This document shows, piece by piece, positions 1 through 5,620 of a DNA stretch of 5,676 bases (positions are counted from its first letter, which is position 1; each line of letters opens with the position of its first letter). A model generated the notes under the pieces. It was not told the DNA's origin. It saw only the letters and a program-made list of their open reading frames with translations, and ran no database searches. A program made the translations under genes and the position numbers. The DNA is from Planctomycetaceae bacterium (GTDB taxonomy: Bacteria > Planctomycetota > Planctomycetia > Pirellulales > Pirellulaceae), in NCBI GenBank assembly GCA_003455945.1, contig DMPQ01000210.1, forward strand, positions 8,101 through 13,776, given 5' to 3'.

Positions 1-7
1 CCTTCCC

Positions 8-48
8 GATCGCACTCCGCCGGCCTGGTCACCGGCGGAGTCGCGATC
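8..48 (-). terminator. Strong hairpin after tssC; possible terminator or 3'-end stabiliser
   Basis: The left arm 8-23 (GATCGCACTCCGCCGG) pairs with 32-48, giving 10 perfect base pairs next to an 8-base loop (24-31), then six more after one unpaired base at 42. It lies 8 bases past the tssC stop in the transcript. The bases after it on the minus strand are GGGAAGG, not a T-run, so canonical intrinsic termination is not supported. Partial termination, or protection of the 3' end of a tssBC message before the next gene, fits better. The structure is clear; the function is inferred. Confidence 0.55.
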
Positions 49-56
49 GACGACGA

Positions 57-1553
57 TCACTTGTCGAGGCGAGCGACCAGACGGATGCTGGCGGTCAGCG
101 TTTCGAGCTGGATCTTGGGGACGACGTGCGCGACGGCGTTGAACGAACCCGGACGCCCCTCGATCTCCTCGACCGCCACCTTGGCCGCCAGCAGCGGTCG
201 CTTCTCGCTGTTGCCGACGAACTGGTTGATCCAGTTGTTCATCCGCTTCTCGAGCGACTCGCGATCGGCTTCGGCGCCGATCCAGGTGCGGCCGACGATC
301 TTCAGGACGTGCGCGATCCGGCTGACCGCGAGGATGTAGGGGAGACGAGCCGACAGCTCGGCGCTCTCCTCGGCCTTGGGGTCGGTCGGATAGCGCTTCG
401 GCTTCTGGACCGTCTGACCGCCGAAAAAGACCGCCCGCGGGCTGTTCTTCTCGTAGACCAGCGGCAGGAAACCGAGATCCGAGAGCGCCTTTTCCTGATC
501 GTCCGGCATCTCGACTTCGACCGGGCACTTGGTCCGGATGTCTCCCTTTTCCGAACGGAAGACGTAGGTCGGCAGATCCTCGACGAGACCGCCGTTCTTG
601 TAGCCGCGGATGCCGGTGCACCATCCGGTGCGAGCGAAGGCGTCGGTCAGCTTGGCTCCCAGGACATACGCGGAGTTCATCCAGCAGAAGTCGTCGTGAG
701 CCATCTCCTTGTTGTACGCCTTGCCGCGCTCGTCGACGCCGCGAGGGGACTCGGCGTAGTCGAACTTCTCGACCGGATTGTCGTTGCCGTAGGGAAGACG
801 GGCCATGGTGCGAGGCAGGCACATCGTGACGTAACGGGCATCCTCGGATTCGCGGAAGGCGCGCCACTCGATGTACGAATCGGGAACGAACGTCCCCTCG
901 AGATCCTGACGACGCTTGCGCGACAGCTGATCCCACGAATCGAAATCGAGGAGCTGCGGCGAAGCGGAGGTCAGGAACGGCGCGAACGACATCGCCGCGA
1001 CCTTCGAGATCTTCTTGATCAGATCGATATCCTTCGGCGAGCTGCCGAACTGGAAATCGCCGACCAGGGCGCCGAAGGGGACACCGCCGTTGATGCCGTA
1101 GCCCTGCTGATGGATCTCCTGGAACAGGTGGCTGTCCTGGACGTCCGCCAGATCCTTGAAGTCCTTCCGCAGCTCTTCCTCACGGCAATTGAGCATCTTC
1201 AGCCGGAGGTTCTCGCCGAGGTTCGAGTTGCCGAACAGGTAGTGCAGACCGCGCCAGGAGCCTTCGAGCTTCTGGAACTTGGCGTGATGCATCACCTCGT
1301 TGAGCTGACGCGAGATCAGCTCGTCGATCCGCTTGATCTCGTCGTCGATGATCCGCGAGTAGCTCGCGTCGACCACCTCGCCGGTCCGGCGCGATCGTTC
1401 CATCACGCTCTGGACGAAGACGCCGACCATTCCTTCGGCCTTGTCCTTCCGCGTATTTCCTCCGACGGTCTGCTCGATCGCCTGATCGAGCAGCGACTGG
1501 ATCGCTCCGCCGAGAACCGCCGATTCGCCGCTCCGCTGCTGCTCTGCACTCAC
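57..1553 (-). CDS. tssC: TssC (VipB), large subunit of the T6SS contractile sheath
   Basis: TssC pairs with TssB to build the cytoplasmic contractile sheath around the Hcp tube; sheath contraction drives the spike out of the cell. The 498-residue product has the family's usual length and is complete. Family stretches visible in order are the N-terminal helical part (about 15-60), LEGSWRGLHYLF (96-107), ALVGDFQFG (162-170), the ARYVTMCLPR segment (239-248) followed by RLPYG, CWMNSAYVLGAKL (290-302), GWCTGIRGYKNGG (310-322), AVFFGGQTVQKPKRY (374-388) and the C-terminal sheath domain with RMNNWINQF (437-446) and a tail ending in IRLVARLDK. This matches the VipB N- and C-terminal family pair. The start is GTG: AAGGAG lies 8 bases upstream (1562-1567), and the next in-frame ATG, at residue 42, would remove the N-terminal part that contacts TssB. 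The gene follows tssB after a 112-base gap. No frameshift or missing block is seen. Identification is near certain. Confidence 0.98.
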   Translation of the reverse strand: MSAEQQRSGESAVLGGAIQSLLDQAIEQTVGGNTRKDKAEGMVGVFVQSVMERSRRTGEVVDASYSRIIDDEIKRIDELISRQLNEVMHHAKFQKLEGSWRGLHYLFGNSNLGENLRLKMLNCREEELRKDFKDLADVQDSHLFQEIHQQGYGINGGVPFGALVGDFQFGSSPKDIDLIKKISKVAAMSFAPFLTSASPQLLDFDSWDQLSRKRRQDLEGTFVPDSYIEWRAFRESEDARYVTMCLPRTMARLPYGNDNPVEKFDYAESPRGVDERGKAYNKEMAHDDFCWMNSAYVLGAKLTDAFARTGWCTGIRGYKNGGLVEDLPTYVFRSEKGDIRTKCPVEVEMPDDQEKALSDLGFLPLVYEKNSPRAVFFGGQTVQKPKRYPTDPKAEESAELSARLPYILAVSRIAHVLKIVGRTWIGAEADRESLEKRMNNWINQFVGNSEKRPLLAAKVAVEEIEGRPGSFNAVAHVVPKIQLETLTASIRLVARLDK

Positions 1554-1561
1554 CGTTCGCT

Positions 1562-1567
1562 CTCCTT
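1562..1567 (-). promoter_or_regulatory. Ribosome binding site of tssC
   Basis: Read on the minus strand this is AAGGAG, 8 bases before the GTG codon at 1553-1551. It fixes the GTG as the start of tssC, because no ATG near the beginning of the frame offers an alternative. Confidence 0.75.
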
Positions 1568-1665
1568 CACCCTCGGTCGTTGGATGCCGTCATGTCGGGG
1601 CGCCGTCGGCCGAACCGGAAGCGGCTCGGACGAAAGCACTCGGAATCGATCCCCCACGAAACGCC

Positions 1666-2163
1666 TCAGGAATCACCGCCGGCGGGCGAGTCCTTGGATT
1701 CGTTGACGATCTTGTCGAGCAGCGGGCCGAGCTCCTCGTTGCGCACCGCGCGCTGCTTCAGCTCGAACAGCTCCTGCCGCTTCCGCAGCAGCTCGGCGAT
1801 CATCGGAATCTGCTGGGCGACCTGGACCGGATCGAAGTCCTCGAGGCTGTTGAACTCGAGGTTGACCTTCAGCTTCTCGTTCCCCTGACCGTCGACGACG
1901 TTGTCGACCTCGAAGCTCAGCCCCGCCTTGGTCTTCTGCAGCGCCGAAGCGAGATCCGCCTTGGTCACCACTTCGACGAACTCGCGCTTCGAGTACTTGT
2001 CGATCGGCTCTCCCTCACGGCCGTCGCCGGTGTAGTCGCCGACGACGCCGACGACGAACGGCAGTTCCTTCTGCGATTCGGCTCCGTTGTTCTCGACGTC
2101 GGCCGTGATGTGGATCCGTCCCGGATCCTTGATCTTCTTCTGATGTTGAGCGCTGTTGGACAT
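1666..2163 (-). CDS. tssB: TssB (VipA), small subunit of the T6SS contractile sheath
   Basis: TssB forms a heterodimer with TssC that polymerises into the sheath in the cytoplasm. The 165-residue length is typical. Visible family features are an N-terminal strand region GRIHITADVE (15-24), the hallmark KELPFVVGVVGDYTG (32-46), KREFVEVV (59-66), the segment AGLSFEVDN (80-88), the LKVNLEFNSLEDFDP stretch (98-112), and the C-terminal helix LLRKRQELFELKQRAVRNEELGPLL (125-149), the part known in the family to pack against TssC. A short polar tail follows. The ATG start has GGGGAG 7 bases upstream (2171-2176). It sits between tssA and tssC on the same strand, the usual tssBC adjacency. The 134-base gap to tssA contains two strong hairpins, so its transcript level may differ from tssA. 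Identification is near certain. Confidence 0.98.
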   Translation of the reverse strand: MSNSAQHQKKIKDPGRIHITADVENNGAESQKELPFVVGVVGDYTGDGREGEPIDKYSKREFVEVVTKADLASALQKTKAGLSFEVDNVVDGQGNEKLKVNLEFNSLEDFDPVQVAQQIPMIAELLRKRQELFELKQRAVRNEELGPLLDKIVNESKDSPAGGDS

Positions 2164-2170
2164 GAGACGA

Positions 2171-2176
2171 CTCCCC
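2171..2176 (-). promoter_or_regulatory. Ribosome binding site of tssB
   Basis: Read on the minus strand this is GGGGAG, 7 bases before the ATG at 2163-2161. It is a strong site, as suits an abundant structural protein. Confidence 0.7.
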
Positions 2177-2205
2177 TCGAGTCAGCGGAACGCGTTGCTC
2201 GTCGC

Positions 2206-2226
2206 TCGGACGGACGCTCCGTCCGA
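2206..2226 (-). other. Perfect 9-bp hairpin with a 3-base loop, 5' leader of tssB
   Basis: TCGGACGGA (2206-2214) and TCCGTCCGA (2218-2226) are perfect reverse complements separated by CGC. In the minus-strand transcript the hairpin lies about 30 bases before the tssB ribosome binding site. No T-run follows on the minus strand, so it is not a textbook intrinsic terminator. It could end a processed tssA transcript, protect the 5' end of a tssBC message, or be an operator on DNA. The symmetry is seen directly; the role is inferred. Confidence 0.6.
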
Positions 2227-2257
2227 ATCACGAACCGTTCGGGGCGCCGATCATCCG

Positions 2258-2283
2258 TCGCGATGCCGCCCCGTGCATCGCGA
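2258..2283 (-). other. Perfect 9-bp hairpin with an 8-base loop, just after tssA
   Basis: TCGCGATGC (2258-2266) and GCATCGCGA (2275-2283) are perfect reverse complements around an 8-base loop. It begins 14 bases past the tssA stop codon on the minus strand. There is no T-run after it, so a weak or factor-dependent terminator, an mRNA 3'-end stabiliser or a binding site are all possible. Together with the hairpin at 2206-2226 it makes this gap unusually structured. Confidence 0.55.
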
Positions 2284-2297
2284 ACCGATTGGTCGTG

Positions 2298-3440
2298 TCA
2301 CTCTTCGGACATGCCGACGCGCCAGGCGATCGACGACAGCGCGTCGCGATTGTCCGAAACGAGTTCCTTCATCAGTTCGCCGAAGCCGAGGTTGGCCCAG
2401 CGGATCGACTTGCGGAGCATGATCGGGACAGGCGAGTTCGGTTCGTGCTTCTCGAAGAAGGTCGCGATCCGCTCGATCGCCGCCAACGCATCGGATCGAT
2501 CCAGCGGTTCGCCCGCCGACATCCTCGCTCGCCCGCCGCCGCTCCCCCTGCTGACGCTGACCGACACGCCGGTCGCGACTTCCTCGGCCGCGACTTCCGG
2601 CTCGGCCTCGACCGGAGCCAGACGCCCTCCGGCGTGCGCGTCGATGAACTCGCGCATCTTTCGCAGCTCGTAGGACAGATCGGTCGTCCCCGAGAAATCC
2701 GAGTCGTCCGGCTCGGACCCTCGCGATTCGTACCAGGCGATCAGCTTCTTCTTCAGCTTCGACATCACGATGTCGCACGACTCGATCGACGAATCGAGAG
2801 CCGCCGAGATCGTTCGCAGTTCGTCGATCGGACCCGAGCCGACCGCCGATACCGCGGCGCTCAGTCGCGTGTCGACCTCACCCCAGAGGATCGGACCGCC
2901 CCCCGACTCGAACGCGATCGGCGCGTGCCGAGCCAACTTGTTCAGATCGCGACCGATCCACTTGAGGGTCGAGACGATCGCTTCGTCGGCGGTCTGAGGG
3001 CTCCCGGCAAACGGCTGACATTCGAGGTCCCCGGGCCATTCGAGCAGACGGCGCGCGAGCAGGAGTCCGTCCGCCAGTCCCGACAGTCCGCGCAACACGA
3101 ACTGTGCCTGAGTCCAACGGATCGCAGTCCGCAGATCCTTGGATTCCTTGCGGAGCGTCGCTTCACACCGCTCGATCAGTTCGGCCCAGCGGACTCCCTC
3201 TTCGTACTTGGTCCGAGTCTGGTCGCCGAAGACGTTGTCGAGTAGCTGACGTTCCCAATCGAACGAGGTGGTCGCCAACGACTCCTGACGATCCCACGGG
3301 CCGTTGGCCACATCCTCGTCCAGGAGCTTGCCGAGCGGCTCGGCGTCCGAGATCGGAGCCAACAGCGGTGCGATTTGGGTGTCGTCGCTCATGAATTCCG
3401 TCATCCGCCGATTCATCGGCGCCTTGAAAGGCGTCCCCAC
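2298..3440 (-). CDS. tssA: TssA, ImpA_N-domain T6SS protein, short (TssA1-like) form
   Basis: TssA works in the cytoplasm with the baseplate and sheath and helps prime or position tail assembly. In the longest frame (380 residues) the ImpA N-terminal domain starts at about residue 22 with the typical IAPLLAPISDAEPLG, followed by SKDLRTAIRW (100-109) and LSGLADGLLLARRLLEWPGDLE (119-140). A middle helical part is followed by an Ala/Glu/Val/Gly/Ser-rich linker (about 270-310). The C-terminal domain has RSDALAAIERIATFF (315-329), HEPNSPVPIMLRKSIRW (332-348) and FGELMKELV (353-361). That ending is the ring-forming short type, not the long membrane-anchored type. The longest frame begins with GTG at 3440, but homologues normally begin a few residues before PLLAPI. 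This favours ATG codons at 3416, 3404 or especially 3392 (MSDDTQIAPLL; 364 residues). AAGG lies 5 bases before the 3416 ATG; the 3392 ATG has only a weak GGA. It is the first gene of the tssA-tssB-tssC run. Confidence 0.93.
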   Translation of the reverse strand: MGTPFKAPMNRRMTEFMSDDTQIAPLLAPISDAEPLGKLLDEDVANGPWDRQESLATTSFDWERQLLDNVFGDQTRTKYEEGVRWAELIERCEATLRKESKDLRTAIRWTQAQFVLRGLSGLADGLLLARRLLEWPGDLECQPFAGSPQTADEAIVSTLKWIGRDLNKLARHAPIAFESGGGPILWGEVDTRLSAAVSAVGSGPIDELRTISAALDSSIESCDIVMSKLKKKLIAWYESRGSEPDDSDFSGTTDLSYELRKMREFIDAHAGGRLAPVEAEPEVAAEEVATGVSVSVSRGSGGGRARMSAGEPLDRSDALAAIERIATFFEKHEPNSPVPIMLRKSIRWANLGFGELMKELVSDNRDALSSIAWRVGMSEE

Positions 3441-3509
3441 CGAGTCGATCCGACAACGACCCCGAGTTCATCGACAGCTTCGCCCCGTCTCCCGCAGAGG
3501 GACGAGCGA

Positions 3510-3541
3510 TTTCGGAGAGCGGTAGGGTAATCGTTCCGAAA
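3510..3541. promoter_or_regulatory. 7-bp inverted repeat, possible operator in the tssA promoter region
   Basis: TTTCGGA (3510-3516) and TCCGAAA (3535-3541) are perfect reverse complements with an 18-base spacer, placing the half-site centres 25 bases apart, more than two helical turns. One arm lies between the proposed -35 and -10 of the leftward promoter, the other at its expected start point. A repressor or activator dimer site is plausible, but no particular regulator can be named and the arms are short. Confidence 0.3.
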
Positions 3542-3553
3542 GGGGAGGGTCAA
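3524..3553 (-). promoter_or_regulatory. Possible sigma-70-type promoter for tssA-tssB-tssC
   Basis: On the minus strand TTGACC (3553-3548, five of six matches to the -35 consensus) is followed after 18 bases by TACCCT (3529-3524, three of six to the -10). The spot is less GC-rich than its surroundings and lies upstream of every possible tssA start, giving a leader of roughly 75-125 bases. The -10 is poor, so this is tentative. I saw no convincing sigma-54 -24/-12 pair in the divergent region. Confidence 0.25.
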
Positions 3554-3557
3554 TCAA

Positions 3558-3980
3558 GTGCTGCCGGTTTCTCCGCTGACGCGTTCCGCCGGTATCCCTT
3601 CGCCGATCGTGCGCGTCGACGCAGTGTACGACACGCGCCGTCGCATGACGTCGCGTCGACACGTCCACCTCGCTTCATCGAGCCGTCGCGCGGCGAGCAA
3701 AGCCGAGGCGCGCGGCGCTGTGTCGCTCAACACCGGGTCGATCAACAGCGGGTCGATCAACTCCGTCCTGTCCGGCGCTCTTGTCCGGCGCTGTCTTGTT
3801 CGGCGCGGCGCAACGGATATTCTGAACCACCGCTGCGGGAGGGGTGATCGCAACGGCGACTCGTCGACTCGCTCGCCTTACCGCGCGAGACATGGGTTCG
3901 TCGACACTCGCGACCTTCTCGTCGGATCGATGCGATCGATCGAGGTGAATCCGTGCACCGCGGCGGATGACGGCGGATGA
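3558..3980 (+). CDS. Doubtful hypothetical open frame, 140 codons, no recognised family
   Basis: I do not recognise this product. In favour of a gene: the GTG start has an unusually good ribosome binding site, GGGGAGGG at 3542-3549, with GGAGG 9 bases before the start. The third-position GC counted by eye is about 76%, close to the start of tssK (about 78%), against roughly 64% and 60% at first and second positions. Against: the protein is about 16% arginine and very rich in serine, has no hydrophobic core, signal peptide or membrane segment, and includes a repeat-derived GSINSGSINS stretch (about 58-67). Another open frame on the opposite strand covers much of the same DNA. It would be divergent from tssA and upstream of tssK on the same strand, ending 227 bases before it. 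It may be a small or decayed gene, or an open stretch by chance in GC-rich DNA. Confidence 0.2.
   Translation: MLPVSPLTRSAGIPSPIVRVDAVYDTRRRMTSRRHVHLASSSRRAASKAEARGAVSLNTGSINSGSINSVLSGALVRRCLVRRGATDILNHRCGRGDRNGDSSTRSPYRARHGFVDTRDLLVGSMRSIEVNPCTAADDGG
3735..3764. repeat. Two-copy 15-bp tandem repeat
   Basis: GGGTCGATCAACAGC (3735-3749) is followed at once by GGGTCGATCAACTCC (3750-3764), identical over the first 12 bases. A degraded third copy, TCGCTCAACACC, precedes it (3723-3734). The 15-base unit keeps reading frame. Origin by slippage and use as a protein-binding array are both possible. Confidence 0.7.
3768..3806. repeat. Three-copy degenerate repeat, 13-15 base spacing
   Basis: CTGTCCGGCGCT (3768-3779), CTTGTCCGGCGCT (3780-3792) and CTTGTTCGGCGC (3795-3806) are near copies of one unit with start-to-start distances of 13 and 15 bases in the shared core. 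The block adjoins the 15-bp tandem repeat on its left, so about 85 bases here are repetitive. Its last copy supplies the TTGTTC of a weak rightward promoter-like pair. Confidence 0.6.
3961..3980. repeat. Perfect 10-bp tandem duplication
   Basis: CGGCGGATGA occurs twice with no gap (3961-3970 and 3971-3980). It sits about 230 bases upstream of tssK. It looks like a recent slippage event; a regulatory role is only a possibility. Confidence 0.65.
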
Positions 3981-4085
3981 CATCGAGCGACCTTACCGAT
4001 CGAACCGAATCGGTCGACAACTCGGACGACGCGCATCCGGCAAGCCGCGGCGTCTCGGTCGGCCTCGCCGGGCGCGACTGGGGAT

Positions 4086-4113
4086 TCGATGCCGATCGCG
4101 TCGATGCTGATCG
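4086..4113. repeat. Two-copy 13-bp repeat at 15-base period, upstream of tssK
   Basis: TCGATGCCGATCG (4086-4098) and TCGATGCTGATCG (4101-4113) differ at one base and start 15 bases apart, the same period as the tandem repeat at 3735-3764. They lie about 95 bases before the tssK start, a position from which a promoter-binding protein could act. No function can be assigned from sequence. Confidence 0.5.
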
Positions 4114-4195
4114 TTCGACCTGATGTCCGCGTTCGCCAGTTCGACAGGGTCGCCGTCCGAACCTGTCTCGCCAACGAAGTCCACGCCGTCGGAAC

Positions 4196-4199
4196 GGAG
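4196..4199 (+). promoter_or_regulatory. Ribosome binding site of tssK
   Basis: GGAG, within AACGGAG, lies 8 bases before the ATG at 4208-4210 and supports that codon as the tssK start. The conserved FWSQGLFLRPHHLQ block begins seven residues into the protein, as expected for the family. Confidence 0.7.
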
Positions 4200-4207
4200 C
4201 CGCGACG

Positions 4208-5620
4208 ATGAAGCATCCGGGGATCTTCTGGAGCCAAGGGCTCTTCCTCAGGCCTCATCATCTGCAGGCGAGCGATCGGCATCGCGACGAACTCCTGTTC
4301 GAGACGCTCGCGGCTCGCTTGGAAGGCTGCTACGGCCTGCAGCGGATCGAGCTGGAGGGGTCGGCGCTCGACGCGCAGCAGTTCGGCGTCACGCGTCTGA
4401 GAGCGCTGCTGCGGGACGGTTCATTGGTCGACCTCTCGGGCGGGGCTCCCGGGCGCTGCGATCTGAAGGACCTGCCTCGATCCGAACCGATCCGTATCGC
4501 GATCGGCGCTGCGCAGCGACGCGACGATCTTCCGGCCGTCGCTCGTACGTCGACCGACATCGCTGCGCGGTTCGTGGCGCGGCGGATCGAAGTGCGAGAC
4601 GAATCGACCGGGAGCGATCCGCAGCAGCTCGACTTCCGCGAGCTGAATCTGCGGTGGTTCCTTCCCGGTCAGCCGCGCGACGGTTTCGAGACGCTCGATG
4701 TCGCGCAACTTCGCTGGAACGTCGATCGCGGTCAGTGGCAGATCGATCTCGGTTGGCTCCCGACTGCCCTGTCGATCGACGCCTGGCGCGGACTCGGTTG
4801 GCGCGATGCCGAAGGGATCGGCGATCTGCTCGAGAATCGGGCCGAGACGATCGCGCAGCGGATCGCCTCGAAGCGGATCGCCATCGGCAGTTCGGGACAG
4901 GATCTCGAGTTCAGCCGGCTGATGGACGCGATCAACGACGCCCTGGGGGAATCGCGCAGCTATCGCTCCCCCGCACGTCCGCATCCCGAGACGCTGTACG
5001 CGGCGCTCTGTCGGACGGTCGGTCGGTTGGCCCTCTTCCATCCCGACGTGCGGATGCCTCGCGACGTGCCGGCCTACGACCATGACCACCCGGAACCGGT
5101 CTTCCGCTGGCTCCGCGAACGGATCGACGCCTCGCTCGCTCAGGACTACGAGGATCCCTACCAGATCCGTCCGTTCGTGGGCGAAGGGGGGGATCTCTTC
5201 CTGCGTCTGGATCGCCGCTGGCTCGATGCGGACCATACGCTGCTGTTCGCCTATCGGATGACGCGTCTGCCGGGGAAGGACCTGAAGTGGGAGTGGGGGC
5301 TGCTGAAGCCGCGACTGTCGAGCCCTGACCTGATCCGGACGGTGTCGGAGCAGCACATCGTGGCGGCCGAGCGATCGTTGGTGTCGGTCGATCCGCGGCC
5401 GACGTTTCTCCCTCGCGATCTGACCTGCTTCCGTTTCGACAAGGGACACGAGTACTTCTCGCCCGTGCGCGACAGCGGAGGGATCGGCATGCGGTTGCGA
5501 GGGCTCGAGGGGTTGGCGGCGGTGCGTGACGGCGAATCGGTGGTGCGGTGGCCGATCGACGGACGTCAGGTCGAAGCGGAGTTCTTCGCGGTCGCCTATC
5601 CGAACCCGAAGGGGAGCTGA
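4208..5620 (+). CDS. tssK: TssK (VasE/ImpJ), T6SS baseplate protein
   Basis: TssK is the baseplate subunit that joins the TssFG wedges to the cytoplasmic side of the TssJLM membrane complex. The 470 residues are slightly longer than usual members (about 440-450) and the protein is complete. The diagnostic N-terminus GIFWSQGLFLRPHHLQASDR (5-24) matches the family's W-x-x-G-(L/M)-x-L-x-P-x-H-(L/F)-Q signature. Next come a shoulder domain with LDFRELNLRWFLPG (141-154), a helical middle part with LEFSRLMDAINDAL (233-246) and PETLYAALCRTVGRLALF (260-277), and a C-terminal receptor-binding region with DLFLRLD (329-335), EYFSPV (415-420) and a final strand VEAEFFAVAY (455-464). Helix and neck boundaries are inferred from family knowledge. 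It is divergent from tssABC. Downstream genes would usually be tssL and tssM, but the window ends 56 bases after the stop. No anomalies are seen. Confidence 0.97.
   Translation: MKHPGIFWSQGLFLRPHHLQASDRHRDELLFETLAARLEGCYGLQRIELEGSALDAQQFGVTRLRALLRDGSLVDLSGGAPGRCDLKDLPRSEPIRIAIGAAQRRDDLPAVARTSTDIAARFVARRIEVRDESTGSDPQQLDFRELNLRWFLPGQPRDGFETLDVAQLRWNVDRGQWQIDLGWLPTALSIDAWRGLGWRDAEGIGDLLENRAETIAQRIASKRIAIGSSGQDLEFSRLMDAINDALGESRSYRSPARPHPETLYAALCRTVGRLALFHPDVRMPRDVPAYDHDHPEPVFRWLRERIDASLAQDYEDPYQIRPFVGEGGDLFLRLDRRWLDADHTLLFAYRMTRLPGKDLKWEWGLLKPRLSSPDLIRTVSEQHIVAAERSLVSVDPRPTFLPRDLTCFRFDKGHEYFSPVRDSGGIGMRLRGLEGLAAVRDGESVVRWPIDGRQVEAEFFAVAYPNPKGS

Larger units (their letters stand above)
3441..4207. 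other. Long divergent intergenic region between tssA and tssK
   Basis: These 767 bases separate two outward-reading T6SS genes and must hold the promoters for both. No protein here is recognisable. Contents I can point to are the possible tssA promoter with its inverted repeat (3510-3553), a 140-codon frame with a good ribosome binding site (3558-3980), tandem repeats at 3735-3764, 3768-3806, 3961-3980 and 4086-4113, and a weak rightward promoter-like pair TTGTTC (3796-3801) and TATTCT (3818-3823) with a 16-base spacer. A 6-bp inverted repeat, ACCGAT/ATCGGT, lies at 3995-4014. The density of short repeats suggests non-coding or decayed sequence. Confidence 0.6.

Noticed and set aside
126..1706. 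526-codon plus-strand open frame opposite tssC
   Set aside because: Its first codon bases pair with the third positions of tssC, where A is rare in GC-rich genes, so stops are suppressed. The translation is Arg/Leu/Asp-rich with no family resemblance, while tssC is certain.
2289..3245. 318-codon plus-strand open frame opposite tssA
   Set aside because: It has the same register relative to tssA as the shadow frame opposite tssC and a low-complexity Arg/Asp-rich translation.
3690..3720. Possible sigma-54 promoter on the minus strand
   Set aside because: A GGC and a TGC occur, but not at the required 10-base GG-to-GC spacing.
3721..3810. CRISPR array
   Set aside because: Repeats are only 12-15 bases, directly adjacent, with no unique spacers of uniform length.
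3554..3853. 99-codon minus-strand frame in the divergent region, TTG start
   Set aside because: It shares third positions with the plus-strand candidate, so its GC bias is not independent evidence. The TTG start and repeat-derived LIDPLLIDP stretch argue against it.
3878..4282. 134-codon minus-strand frame running into the 5' end of tssK
   Set aside because: It overlaps the conserved start of tssK, and the part in the gap resembles no family.
4123..5085. 320-codon plus-strand frame overlapping tssK
   Set aside because: It is an off-frame reading of tssK giving a Ser/Arg/Ala-rich product; the tssK frame carries the conserved family motifs.
4421..5449. 342-codon minus-strand open frame opposite tssK
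   Set aside because: It is a stop-poor antisense shadow of tssK in the register expected from GC-rich third positions, with no recognisable domain.
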